Part shown: positions 9,594 through 18,230 of the stretch, one piece after another
How positions within the stretch are numbered: the first letter of the stretch is position 1
Layout: the number at the start of each line of letters is the position of its first letter
Origin: FEB-7 sp963698265
GTDB lineage: Bacteria; Pseudomonadota; Gammaproteobacteria; Burkholderiales; Usitatibacteraceae
Direction: 5' to 3'
DNA: 64,000 bases
Assembly: GCA_963698265.1 (NCBI GenBank)
Contig: CAVOQC010000001.1
Location: 1,116,001-1,180,000, forward strand
Translations under genes and position numbers: made by a program
Notes under the pieces: model-generated
Told to the model about the DNA's origin: nothing
Databases searched by the model: none
The model's input: only the letters and a program-made list of their open reading frames with translations

Positions 9594-11099
9594 GTGAGGG
9601 CACGCTTTCTCATCGTCGCGTGCGCGAGCCTCGCAGCTCTTGCGGGTATCTTCGCCGTGGCGGGACTCGCGGCCGCGGCCGAGCCGCTTCGCATCGGCTC
9701 GAAGCGGTTCACCGAGAGCTACCTCCTCGGCGAGATCCTCCTGCAGACCGCGACGCGCGAAGGCGTTGTCGCGGTACACCGCCCCGGGCTCGGCAACACC
9801 GCGATCGTCTTCGCGGCACTCTCGCGCGGCGAGATCGACGCCTATCCGGAGTACACGGGGACGATCGCGCGCGAGATCCTCAAGTCGCGCGAGCCCCTCG
9901 ATCTCGAGACGATCAACCGGCGCCTGGCTCCCCTGGGGCTTGCCGCGAGCGTGCCCTTCGGGTTTTCCAACGGCTACGCGCTCGGCATGCGCGAGGAGGT
10001 GGCCGCGGCGAAGGGCATCGCGCGCCTCTCCGACCTCGCCGCCCATCCGGGCCTCATCCTCGGCCTGTCCCACGAGTTCCTCGGCCGCGAGGACGGCTGG
10101 CCGGGCCTCAGGTCCGCCTACGGCCTGCCGCAGCGCGACCCCCGCGGGCTGGACCACGGGATTGCATACGAAGCGCTCGCGGCGGGCGAGGTGGAGGCGA
10201 TCGACGTCTACACGACGGACGCGAAGATCGCGCGTCACCGCCTCAGGATCCTTGCCGACGACCGTGCCTTCTTCCCGCGCTACGACGCCGTGGTGCTGCA
10301 CAGGATCGACGCGCGGGCGCGGCACCCCGGTGCCTTCGCCGCGTGGGCGGGGCTCGCGGGGCGCATCGACGAGGCGGCGATGATCGGGCTCAACGCACGG
10401 GCGGAGCTGGACCGCGTCGACTTCGCCGCCGTGGCGCGCGAGTTCGTGGCGGGCCGGCCCGCGGGAGGGGCGACCTCGCTCTACGCCACCGTCTTCGCGC
10501 CGGACTTCCCGCGCCTCGCGCTGGAGCACCTGCTGCTCGTGTTCGGCTCGCTCGCCGCCGCCGTTGCCGTGGGCGTGCCGATGGGGGTGGTCGCGGCCAA
10601 GGTGCGATGGCTCGCGCAGCCGGTGCTCGCCGTCGCGGGGCTCGTGCAGACGATTCCTTCGCTGGCGCTCCTCGCCTTCCTGATCCCGTTCACCGGCATC
10701 GGCGCCTGGCCCGCGCTCGTCGCGCTCTTCGTCTACGCGCTGCTGCCCATCACGCGCAACACGCACGCAGGAATCGCGGGCATCGGCCCGGGGCTGAAGC
10801 AGGCGGGGCTCGCGCTCGGCCTCACGGGCACGCAAGTGCTCCTGAAGATCGAGTTGCCTCTCGCGACGCCGACCATCCTCGCGGGCGTGAAGACTTCCGC
10901 CGTGATCAACGTGGGCACGGCCACCATCGCGGCCTTCATCGGCGCGGGCGGGTTCGGCGAGCGGATCGCCAAGGGGCTCGCGGTGAACGACCACGCGATG
11001 CTGTTTGCGGGCGCGGCCCCCGCGGCGGCGCTGGCGCTCGCCGTGCACGCGCTCTTCGAGCTGGCCGAGTGGCGCGTGCGCCGCCGGGCGCGCGGTTGA
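9594..11099 (+). CDS. Fused substrate-binding/permease protein of a glycine-betaine-type ABC transporter
   Basis: A 501-residue protein. A signal peptide (to about residue 28) leads into a ProX/OsmF-like periplasmic binding domain (IGSKRFTESYLLGEI, GEIDAYPEYTGT, GEVEAIDVYTTDAKI) up to about residue 290. A six-helix ProW-like permease follows, with the EAA-type loop AGIGPGLKQAGLALGLTGTQVLLKIELPLATP shortened here to its key residues. The order binding-domain then permease is one of the known fusion arrangements. Ligands of the family are quaternary amines, choline or ergothioneine. No ATPase gene is next to it: upstream is the OPT gene and downstream a convergent aminotransferase. GTG at 9594 was taken as start since it is next to the signal peptide. 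Confidence 0.85.
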   Translation: MRARFLIVACASLAALAGIFAVAGLAAAAEPLRIGSKRFTESYLLGEILLQTATREGVVAVHRPGLGNTAIVFAALSRGEIDAYPEYTGTIAREILKSREPLDLETINRRLAPLGLAASVPFGFSNGYALGMREEVAAAKGIARLSDLAAHPGLILGLSHEFLGREDGWPGLRSAYGLPQRDPRGLDHGIAYEALAAGEVEAIDVYTTDAKIARHRLRILADDRAFFPRYDAVVLHRIDARARHPGAFAAWAGLAGRIDEAAMIGLNARAELDRVDFAAVAREFVAGRPAGGATSLYATVFAPDFPRLALEHLLLVFGSLAAAVAVGVPMGVVAAKVRWLAQPVLAVAGLVQTIPSLALLAFLIPFTGIGAWPALVALFVYALLPITRNTHAGIAGIGPGLKQAGLALGLTGTQVLLKIELPLATPTILAGVKTSAVINVGTATIAAFIGAGGFGERIAKGLAVNDHAMLFAGAAPAAALALAVHALFELAEWRVRRRARG

Positions 11100-11111
11100 G
11101 CCGGCGCCCGG

Positions 11112-12314
11112 CTACTGCATGTTCCGGCGGATGAAGTCGTCCATCCGCGCAACACCCTTCTTGATCGTCGCCGGGGAGGCCGCGTAGCTGAAGCGGATGT
11201 GCTGGCCCTCGTCGGGCACGCGCGGGCCGAAGTGGATGTCGGCGAGCACCGCGACACCCGCCTCGTTCAGGAGCCGCACGCGGAACTCCTCGGAATCGGC
11301 CGCGCGGACCATGGCGCAGGCCTCCGTCACGTTGGGCCAGGCGTAGAAGGCGCCGCCGGGGCTCTGGCAGGTCACGCCCGGCACCTGGTTCAGGAGCCCC
11401 ACGATGAGATCGCGCCGCTCGAGAAAACTCGCGCGCATCTTTTCCGCTTCTTCCTGCGGCCCGCCGATCGCCTCCACCGCCGCCCACTGGCTGATCTGCG
11501 AGGCGCAGGAATCGGTGTTGGTGACCCAGCGCGTGAACACGGGTGCCAGCGCCTTGTTCACCGCGTAGCCCAGCCGCCAGCCGGTCATCGCCCAGGTTTT
11601 CGATGCCCCGTCGCAGATGATGGTGCGCTCCTGCATGCCGGGGATCGCGGCGAGGGAGGCGAAGGCGCCGTCGTACACCAGGCGCGAGTAAATCTCGTCG
11701 GCGTACACCCAGATGTCGGGGTGTTTCGCGAGGATCGCGGCGATCGCTTCCATGTCCTGCTTCGGGATCACGCCGCCCGTCGGGTTCTGCGGCGAGTTGA
11801 GGATGACGAGCTTGGTGAGCGGCGAGATCTTCGCCTCGAGGTCCGCGGGGTCGAAGTTGAAGCCGCGCGATTCGCGCAGGTACAGCGGCACGGGCACGGC
11901 ACCCATGGCGCGGATCTGCGACTCGTAGATCGGGAAGCCCGGGTTCGGGTAGATCACCTCGTCGCCGGTGCCGTGGTCGGTGACCGAGAGGATCGTGTAG
12001 GCGATGAAGGGCTTGGCACCCGCGCCCACCACGACGTCTTCGGCGGCGACCGGGATGCCGCGCGTGCGCGAGACGTATTGCGCGATCGTCTCGCGCAGCT
12101 CCGCGATGCCGGCGGAGGGCGTGTAGCCGTGCTTGCCCTCGCGGATCGCCTTGACCGCCGCATCCTGGATGTTCACGGGCGTCGGGAAATCGGGCTGGCC
12201 GATGCAGAAGGAGATGATGTCCTTGCCCGCGGCCTGGAGCTTCGCCACTTCGGCGAGGACGACGAAGGCGTTTTCGGTGCCGAGGTCGTCGGCGCGGCGG
12301 CTGGTGGAGGGCAT
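11112..12314 (-). CDS. Class I/II PLP-dependent aminotransferase (aspartate/alanine type)
   Basis: A 400-residue cytoplasmic enzyme of PLP fold type I. Visible residues are NPTG at 177-180, D206 in VYADEIYS, and the PLP lysine K239 in GASKTWAMTGWRLGY; the C-terminal FRVRLLNEAGVAVLADIHFGP and HIRFSYA segment carries the carboxylate-binding Arg. The length and motifs fit the subgroup I aspartate aminotransferase family, which also includes alanine and other amino-acid transaminases, so the exact pair of substrates is open. It is convergent with the fused ABC transporter gene (12 nt between stops) and has its own promoter region shared with PPK2. Confidence 0.88.
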   Translation of the reverse strand: MPSTSRRADDLGTENAFVVLAEVAKLQAAGKDIISFCIGQPDFPTPVNIQDAAVKAIREGKHGYTPSAGIAELRETIAQYVSRTRGIPVAAEDVVVGAGAKPFIAYTILSVTDHGTGDEVIYPNPGFPIYESQIRAMGAVPVPLYLRESRGFNFDPADLEAKISPLTKLVILNSPQNPTGGVIPKQDMEAIAAILAKHPDIWVYADEIYSRLVYDGAFASLAAIPGMQERTIICDGASKTWAMTGWRLGYAVNKALAPVFTRWVTNTDSCASQISQWAAVEAIGGPQEEAEKMRASFLERRDLIVGLLNQVPGVTCQSPGGAFYAWPNVTEACAMVRAADSEEFRVRLLNEAGVAVLADIHFGPRVPDEGQHIRFSYAASPATIKKGVARMDDFIRRNMQ

Positions 12315-12463
12315 GGGAAGTTCCGTGGTAACCGGGGAGAGGGACCCCGCATCGGGATCACCGTCGATTTTACGGCAAGCGGCGGCCGCGCACGCCCGCG
12401 CCGGCCACGTCGCCGGTCGCTGCTATTCTTGGCGGGGCGATCGAGCGCACCGGGAGGATGACG

Positions 12464-13351
12464 ATGGCAAGAAAGACGAAGCGCGCGAAGGCAGGGGACG
12501 AGGTTCTCGCCGACGCAAAGGAAGCGGACCGGATCGAGCAGTACTGGCATCTCGCGGGCCGCCCGAAGGCGCGCAAGCCGCCGGCGAAGTACAAGTACGT
12601 GAAGGAACTCGCCCATCTGCAGGTCGAGTTGATCAAGTTGCAGGAATGGGTGCGCCTGCAGGGCCTCAAGGTCGCCGTGATCTTCGAGGGCCGCGACGCC
12701 GCCGGCAAGGGCGGCGTGATCAAGCGCATCGCCGAGTGCCTGAACCCGCGCATCTGCCGGATCGTGGCGCTGGGCACGCCCACGGAGCGCGAGCGCGGCC
12801 AGTGGTACTTCCAGCGCTACGTCCCGCACCTGCCGGCGCAGGGCGAGATCGTCCTCTTCGACCGCAGCTGGTACAACCGATCCGGCGTGGAGCGCGTCAT
12901 GGGCTTCTGCACCGAGACGGAGTACCGGGAGTTCCTGCGCTCCTGCCCGCTCTTCGAGGAGATGCTCATCCGCTCCGGCATCGTGCTGGTGAAATACTGG
13001 TTCTCCGTGAACGACGAGGAACAGGAGCGGCGCTTCCAGGAGCGAATCAGGAACCCCACGAAGCGCTGGAAGCTGAGCCCCATGGACATCGAGTCGCGCA
13101 AGCACTGGAGCGAATATTCGCGGGCCAAGGACATCATGTTCGCGGCAACCGACCGGAAGCAGACGCCGTGGTGGGTGGTCGATGCCGACAACAAGAAGCG
13201 GGCGCGCCTGAACTGCATCGCGCACCTCCTGCGCCAGGTTCCCTACGAGAACATGACGCCCGTGGAGATCGAGGTGCCGCCGCGTCAGGGAGACATCGGC
13301 TACCGGCGGCCGAAGAAGTCGAGCCAGCGCTTCGTGGAGAGCGTCTACTAG
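12464..13351 (+). CDS. ppk2: Polyphosphate kinase 2 family protein
   Basis: A 295-residue single-domain PPK2. It has a P-loop G76RDAAGKGG, the lid/Walker B segment DRSWYNRSGVERVMGF at 133-148, and the conserved KYWFSVNDEEQERRF and WWVVDADNKKRARLN segments. The family phosphorylates nucleotides with polyphosphate; the single domain of about 300 residues fits class I, which prefers NDPs. An N-terminal basic tail (ARKTKRAKAG) may bind polyphosphate. ATG at 12464 was preferred over the ATG at 12458 because GGGAGG directly abuts the earlier one and is 6 bases from the later. A TGCTATTCT extended -10-like element lies at 12421-12429. Confidence 0.9.
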   Translation: MARKTKRAKAGDEVLADAKEADRIEQYWHLAGRPKARKPPAKYKYVKELAHLQVELIKLQEWVRLQGLKVAVIFEGRDAAGKGGVIKRIAECLNPRICRIVALGTPTERERGQWYFQRYVPHLPAQGEIVLFDRSWYNRSGVERVMGFCTETEYREFLRSCPLFEEMLIRSGIVLVKYWFSVNDEEQERRFQERIRNPTKRWKLSPMDIESRKHWSEYSRAKDIMFAATDRKQTPWWVVDADNKKRARLNCIAHLLRQVPYENMTPVEIEVPPRQGDIGYRRPKKSSQRFVESVY

Positions 13352-13373
13352 GGCGCGCGCGGCGAGGCGCCGC

Positions 13374-16300
13374 CTAGGGGCTCGCCCGGCGGGCCCTCGC
13401 GATGTCGGCGCGAAGATTCGCGCCGGTCTTCCACTTGCTCAGGGCCGGCGCGATGCTGTCGAGGACGGCGGTGGCCTCGGCGAGCAGCGCGGCGCGCCTG
13501 GCCGGCTCGGCGAGCGCCGAAACATAGACGGCGTGGGCGTACTCGAAGTGCTGCAGGTGGGAATCGTGGCGGCGCGCGAGCTGCTTGCGATGGAACTCGA
13601 GCGCCGGCTGCAGGATCTCGCGCGCCTCCGCCAGCCGCCCCTGGCGCGCGACGGCCTCGGCGAGGTACACCTGGAACACGGCGCCTTCGCGCTCGGTCCC
13701 GAACAGGTCACGGCGCGGCAGCTTGGCGTGCTCGGCGACCATGACGCGTGCCGCCGCTTCCGCGGCCGCGAAATCGCCCAGCTCCAGGGACGCGAGGCCG
13801 ATGATCTGGCTGGCGCGGATGCGAAAGCGGCCGAACCACTCCACGTCGGCCTGGCTCTCGGGCTTGATGTCGCCCAGCCCCCCCAGCGCGGTTCGCGCCT
13901 GCTGCAAGGCCTTTCGCGGGTCGCCCTCGAGGTACGGCAGGTACGCCTCGTAGGCTTCGAGCCACAGGCGCGAGAAACCGACGATCATCGGCGCGGAAGT
14001 CGGCTTGATGTACGTCTCCCACAGGCGCCGGCTTTCCGCGACCGTGGCCTTCGCCGCTGCATGGTTGCCGAGCTCGGCGTCGATTTCCGCCGAGATCCCC
14101 AGCCAGATCATCGCGTTTCGCGCCTGGAAGGAGCCGATCTTGGGCATCTGCTCGCGCACCTGCGCGGCGGAGCGGAACTTGTCGCGTGCCTCGGCGAGGC
14201 GGCCCGACTCCATGAGGGCGCCGGCCGTTCGCTGCCGCGCCACGCCCAGGTTGTTCAGGGAGGCCGTATTGGTGGAGGCGACCTTCACCATGCCTTCGTA
14301 GAGGGCCTCGTTCTCGCGCAGGAGCACCATCGCCTTCGCGATCCGCAGGTCGAACACCTCCAGGTCGGAGAGGGCGCCGAGCACGAGCCCCTTGGTGTGG
14401 ATCGCCGTCGCATGGCCGGGCATTGCGTCGAGGACCTTGTTGGCGATCGCGAGCGACTCCTCGTTCTTCGCGCGGGACTCGGGCCACTTGCCCGTATCGT
14501 AGAGCGCGTCAGCGAGCCACGCGCCGGCGTTGGAATAGCCGGCGGCGGCCGAGAGGTCCGCGAGGCCCGGCGCGCCCAGCCGGCGGAAAACCTCCTGGGC
14601 CTCCTGCAGGTAGCCGATGGCTTTCCGGGCATCCCCGAAATTGCGCGTGGTGTAGCCCATCCCGGTGAGCAGCTCTCCGTACTGGCGAAGCACCGCGACC
14701 GAAGGCTTGGGCGAGGCCTCGACGAGCGGCTTCAACTCGGCCTGCGCGGCTTCGCCGGCGCGCAGGGCCTCCGCGTGCTTGAGCTGGTTCACGAGAATCA
14801 TCGCCTGGTAGCTCAGGGCGCTGCCCAGGCCCAGGCGCGTGGCTTCCGACGAATCTCCCTGGGAGCCCAGCCGGCGGAAGACGGCCTCGGCTTCCTTCAA
14901 GGCGACGAGCCCCTCCTCGTGCTTGCCCTGGCGGCGCGCGACGGCGCCGGCGCGCACGAGCGCCATCGCGCGGTTGCGCTCCGTGTCGGGCGTGCGAAGT
15001 TCCGGGGGCAGGCCCTTGTAGTAGTCGAGGGCGCGATGGGCGAGCGAGGCCACGATGTCGATCCGGCCGACGGGATCGAGTTCGCGCACGAAATCGTCGA
15101 GCAGGTAGACGAGGAGCTTCTCGGACTCGCCGCGCGCCGACTCGGCCAGCTGCCGCGTCTGCTGGGCCTTCGCTTCGGCTTCCTTGGCGCGGTTCATGTT
15201 CACGTAGCCGAAGACGGCGCCAACCACCGCGAGTATCGCAAGCACGGAGGCGCCCGCGGCCACCTGGCGTGCGCGCACCAGCGCCTTGCGCGTGGCGGCC
15301 TCGCGCTCGCGCTGGGCCTCGAGCTGGCGCTCGGCGTTCTCGCGCGCCTCGCGCGCGAGCCGCATCTCGCGGCTGGCGCGGACGACCCCGCACAGCACGT
15401 CGTGGGTGAGCTCCACGCGGCGCACGTCGAGGCGCTCCTCGATGCGCAGGAGCCGCCGGTTCACGAGCGTGGGCAACGCATCCGGGGAGGCGCCCGCGGC
15501 TTCGAACGCCTTCACCACGCGTTCCTCCGCGAGGCTCTCTCGGTAGCCCGAGTCCGTGAGCAGCTCGTCCTCGATCACCTTGCGCACCGCCGGCGGCTGG
15601 TCGGCGAGCACGCGCTCGTAGAACTCGGCGAGGATCGTGTCGTGGGAGCCCGCCAGCAGGTCTGCGGAGATCTCCGCGCGGCCCTGGGCGAGGCGCGTGT
15701 TGTTGAGTTCCCGGCAGATGAGCGACAGGAGCGAGGGCTCGACCTCGGCGTTGCGCAGCTCCGAGCCCCCGGCGATGAAGCGCACGATCGCCTCGGCCAC
15801 CTCTTCCGAGACGAGATCGCCGCCCGGCTTCATCACGGCGGAGAGCGCCTGCTGGCCGTTCATGCGGGCAAGCCGCATGCGATTCTGGGTGATCGAGGGC
15901 ATTGCGCCCTTGAGCCCCTCCAGGTGCGCGAGGTAGTCCTCGCGCAGCGCGATGAGGATGCGGTAGTCGGCGCGGCCGAAGTCGAAGCGCTCGGGAACGG
16001 AATCGTCCGACTCGAGCTTCGCCTCGAGCGCCTTCGGGGGCCGGTTCTCCACGAGGTCGGCGAGATCCTCGATGAACTGCGCGGCGCGCGCCTTGCCTGC
16101 ATCGTCGGCCTGGGCGAGCGTGAAGACCTCCTCGAACTGGTCGAAGATCAGCAGCGGAATGACGGTCTTGCCGCTGGCGTCCTTCAGGATGTCGTCGCGG
16201 TGGTGCAGGAACTCCCAGAGCGATTCGCCCTCGGCCGCCGTGCCCGGCTGCGTCCACGTTCCCGAGGACTGCGTCGCGCGGAAGATCGCCGCCTTGATCT

Positions 16301-16613
16301 GCTCCGTGGGCGGCGGCGAATCCGGCGAATAGTCGACGCGCACGTAGACGGGGCAGTACCCCTCCGGCCGCAGCCTCGGCACGATGCCCGCGCGCAGGAT
16401 CGAGGTCTTGCCCAGGCCCGACTGGCCGAAGAGGATCGTCAGGAGCTTGCGCTGCACGCGCCGGCCAAGCTCGGCGACCTCCTCTTCGCGGCCATGGAAG
16501 AAGCCGCGCGTTTCCTCCGTGTACGAGGCGAGGCCCAGCCAGGGATGCTGCGGGTCGATCGCGGGGGAAGACCCCGGCGCCGCGTCCTGCGCCTTCGCGG
16601 TCTCCGCGCTCAT
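13374..16613 (-). CDS. Membrane-anchored STAND (nSTAND1-type) NTPase with TPR repeats
   Basis: A 1079-residue protein. Residues 24-50 carry the nSTAND1 lead-in (PWLGLASYTEETRGFFHGRE), then Walker A GQSGLGKT (63-70), Walker B LLIFDQFEE (154-162), sensor ALRED (222-226), and the winged-helix marker ELTHDVL (401-407). A charged coiled segment (410-450) precedes one membrane helix (about 452-473). The rest, 480-1079, is helical TPR-like repeats. Basic residues before the helix suggest the NTPase is cytoplasmic and the TPRs periplasmic (inference). STAND NTPases act as ligand-triggered switches in bacterial conflict and signalling. Its start overlaps the stop of the SIR2/TIR gene by 4 nt, so the two proteins are made together. 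Confidence 0.85.
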   Translation of the reverse strand: MSAETAKAQDAAPGSSPAIDPQHPWLGLASYTEETRGFFHGREEEVAELGRRVQRKLLTILFGQSGLGKTSILRAGIVPRLRPEGYCPVYVRVDYSPDSPPPTEQIKAAIFRATQSSGTWTQPGTAAEGESLWEFLHHRDDILKDASGKTVIPLLIFDQFEEVFTLAQADDAGKARAAQFIEDLADLVENRPPKALEAKLESDDSVPERFDFGRADYRILIALREDYLAHLEGLKGAMPSITQNRMRLARMNGQQALSAVMKPGGDLVSEEVAEAIVRFIAGGSELRNAEVEPSLLSLICRELNNTRLAQGRAEISADLLAGSHDTILAEFYERVLADQPPAVRKVIEDELLTDSGYRESLAEERVVKAFEAAGASPDALPTLVNRRLLRIEERLDVRRVELTHDVLCGVVRASREMRLAREARENAERQLEAQREREAATRKALVRARQVAAGASVLAILAVVGAVFGYVNMNRAKEAEAKAQQTRQLAESARGESEKLLVYLLDDFVRELDPVGRIDIVASLAHRALDYYKGLPPELRTPDTERNRAMALVRAGAVARRQGKHEEGLVALKEAEAVFRRLGSQGDSSEATRLGLGSALSYQAMILVNQLKHAEALRAGEAAQAELKPLVEASPKPSVAVLRQYGELLTGMGYTTRNFGDARKAIGYLQEAQEVFRRLGAPGLADLSAAAGYSNAGAWLADALYDTGKWPESRAKNEESLAIANKVLDAMPGHATAIHTKGLVLGALSDLEVFDLRIAKAMVLLRENEALYEGMVKVASTNTASLNNLGVARQRTAGALMESGRLAEARDKFRSAAQVREQMPKIGSFQARNAMIWLGISAEIDAELGNHAAAKATVAESRRLWETYIKPTSAPMIVGFSRLWLEAYEAYLPYLEGDPRKALQQARTALGGLGDIKPESQADVEWFGRFRIRASQIIGLASLELGDFAAAEAAARVMVAEHAKLPRRDLFGTEREGAVFQVYLAEAVARQGRLAEAREILQPALEFHRKQLARRHDSHLQHFEYAHAVYVSALAEPARRAALLAEATAVLDSIAPALSKWKTGANLRADIARARRASP

Positions 16614-18007
16614 GCGCCGCCCCGGCCGCCGGTGCTCGTGAGCTCCTTCAGGCGGTTCACGAACTCCGGGGTTGCGGCGCCACCCGGCAACTGCGTGAGG
16701 TGCACGGCCTTGAACTTGTCGGGCACGCGCGCGCCGCGCGGGTCCGTGTCGTCGATGCACACCGGCAGGATGAAGATCGCCTCGTCGGCCATGTTGCGCG
16801 TGCGGTCCAGTGCGTAGCTCCATTCGCGGCGGAAGTAGGCCTCCAGCCGGCGGTCCGTCGTGGCGGAGACCACCGGGATGAAGTAGGAGCATCGCGCGAT
16901 GTTCTTCTGGATCTTGCGGTCGTAGTCGTCGCCGCCTTCGAGCCGGTCCATGTCGAACCAGGTCGTGATGCCGGCGGCGTCGAGCCCGCTCTTCAGTTTC
17001 TGCACGGCCGCGAGATCCTCGCGCGCGTAGCTCACGAAAACCGCGTTGTCGGGCATCTCGCGCTCGGGCGGCAGGAAGCGCTGCGGTGCCGCGCCCAGCG
17101 CGATCACCTCGCCCGGCTTGCGCCGCGCCGTCCAGCGGCGATGCAATTCGTCCACGAACTGCTCGGCGCCGCTGTAGACGCGGGTGCGCACGCTCACCTG
17201 CTGGAGAAACGCCATCAGGCGATCATCCTGGTCGGAATGGTCGTCGGCGAGCACTTCGCCCACGTCGCGCGGGTCGGAGAGCCGCCGGCGCTTGGCCATG
17301 CGCAGGAACAGGCGCGCGAGCCAGTTCGAGAAGTTGCTGCCGATGAGGAGCAGGTGGCTGTGCTCGAGCTCGTAGAAGAGCTTCTCGGGCGTCAGGTGCT
17401 CGCTCTGCAGCGCGCAGACGAATTCGAGCACGTCCTCGTCGGAGATCACGTAGGTGGGCGAGGCAGAAACGCGGCCGAGCAGGTGGTAGACCACGGGCCG
17501 CTGCAACTGCTCGCGCTCGCCCGGCAGGTCCGCCACGCGGTTGGGCGCGTAGCTCACGACCTCCGTGGACTGGGCCCCCGCAAACCTCGTCTCGTTGATC
17601 GCCTGCTCGAGGAAGGTATCGAAGGTGGTCGAGACGAAGAGGTCGAAGTCGGTGATCTCGGCGAGCTGGCGAAGCGCCTTCGGCGGCGCGAAGTTCGTGT
17701 CGCGCAGGATGGCGCGCATGCGCGTGTAGGTGTCCTCGCGGCGCCCGCGCGCGGAGAGGAACCAGCAGACGACGTCGTTCAGCGTGTAGGGCTGCGGCAG
17801 GCGCGTCGTGTCCACGCCGAGCTTCGCGGCGAGCTTTTCCGCCATCCAGTCGTAGAGCAGGCGCGGGCCCGATTCCGTCTCGACCTTGAGGAGTTCCGGG
17901 CCGACGATGGGAATGACGCGTCTTTCCTCGATGAAGTCGAGGAGATCCTCCCAGGCGTCCTCGTCCAGCGTGGGCAGCGGCGTTTCGAGCGCGTGCACGT
18001 TGCTCAC
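16610..18007 (-). CDS. SIR2-like/TIR two-domain protein
   Basis: A 465-residue protein. Residues 20-300 form a SIR2-like domain ending in the typical LLLIGSNFSNWLARLFLR segment, but the catalytic signature is altered: GPELL (36-40) replaces the GAGxS loop, STTFD (126-130) replaces TTNYD, and YHLLG (174-178) replaces the KLHG histidine motif. Residues 320-455 form a TIR domain (VFVSYARED, WFDMDRLEGGDDY) with a candidate NADase glutamate E395 in YFRREWSYAL. So the TIR may be the catalytic part and the SIR2-like part a sensor or scaffold; this is inference. It is the first gene of a two-gene operon with the STAND NTPase and is divergent from the TPR-S/cyclase gene. Confidence 0.85.
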   Translation of the reverse strand: MSNVHALETPLPTLDEDAWEDLLDFIEERRVIPIVGPELLKVETESGPRLLYDWMAEKLAAKLGVDTTRLPQPYTLNDVVCWFLSARGRREDTYTRMRAILRDTNFAPPKALRQLAEITDFDLFVSTTFDTFLEQAINETRFAGAQSTEVVSYAPNRVADLPGEREQLQRPVVYHLLGRVSASPTYVISDEDVLEFVCALQSEHLTPEKLFYELEHSHLLLIGSNFSNWLARLFLRMAKRRRLSDPRDVGEVLADDHSDQDDRLMAFLQQVSVRTRVYSGAEQFVDELHRRWTARRKPGEVIALGAAPQRFLPPEREMPDNAVFVSYAREDLAAVQKLKSGLDAAGITTWFDMDRLEGGDDYDRKIQKNIARCSYFIPVVSATTDRRLEAYFRREWSYALDRTRNMADEAIFILPVCIDDTDPRGARVPDKFKAVHLTQLPGGAATPEFVNRLKELTSTGGRGGA

Positions 18008-18230
18008 GGGTGCAGACCTCGGGACGAAGGAGACGACGGCTGGAACGGAACCGGCACGGATGCACCCCCAGGTTTCGTTTCGAGTCCGGCGGGAAGGAAC
18101 TGAACCCCGCGCGGCTGCGCCCCGGGGTCGGTTGCCCCGCTCGGCGCGGATGCAGCAAAGGGTAGGCCAAACTGCGCCATTTGAATAGCCGGACTATCAT
18201 CGGCGCTCGCGCATCGACCGGAATATCCCC
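18008..18230. promoter_or_regulatory. Shared divergent control region of the conflict-type locus
   Basis: This 223-nt spacer separates the start codons of the SIR2/TIR gene (minus) and the cyclase gene (plus), so promoters for both must lie here or further in. It is less GC-rich near 18150-18205. TATCAT at 18195-18200 could be a plus-strand -10 element, but no good -35 is present at the right distance. No inverted repeat of note was seen. Confidence 0.35.

Noticed and set aside
13533..16817. 1094-residue plus-strand open frame opposite the STAND gene
   Set aside because: The minus-strand reading carries Walker motifs and the nSTAND1 features; the plus-strand reading is a GC-driven shadow.
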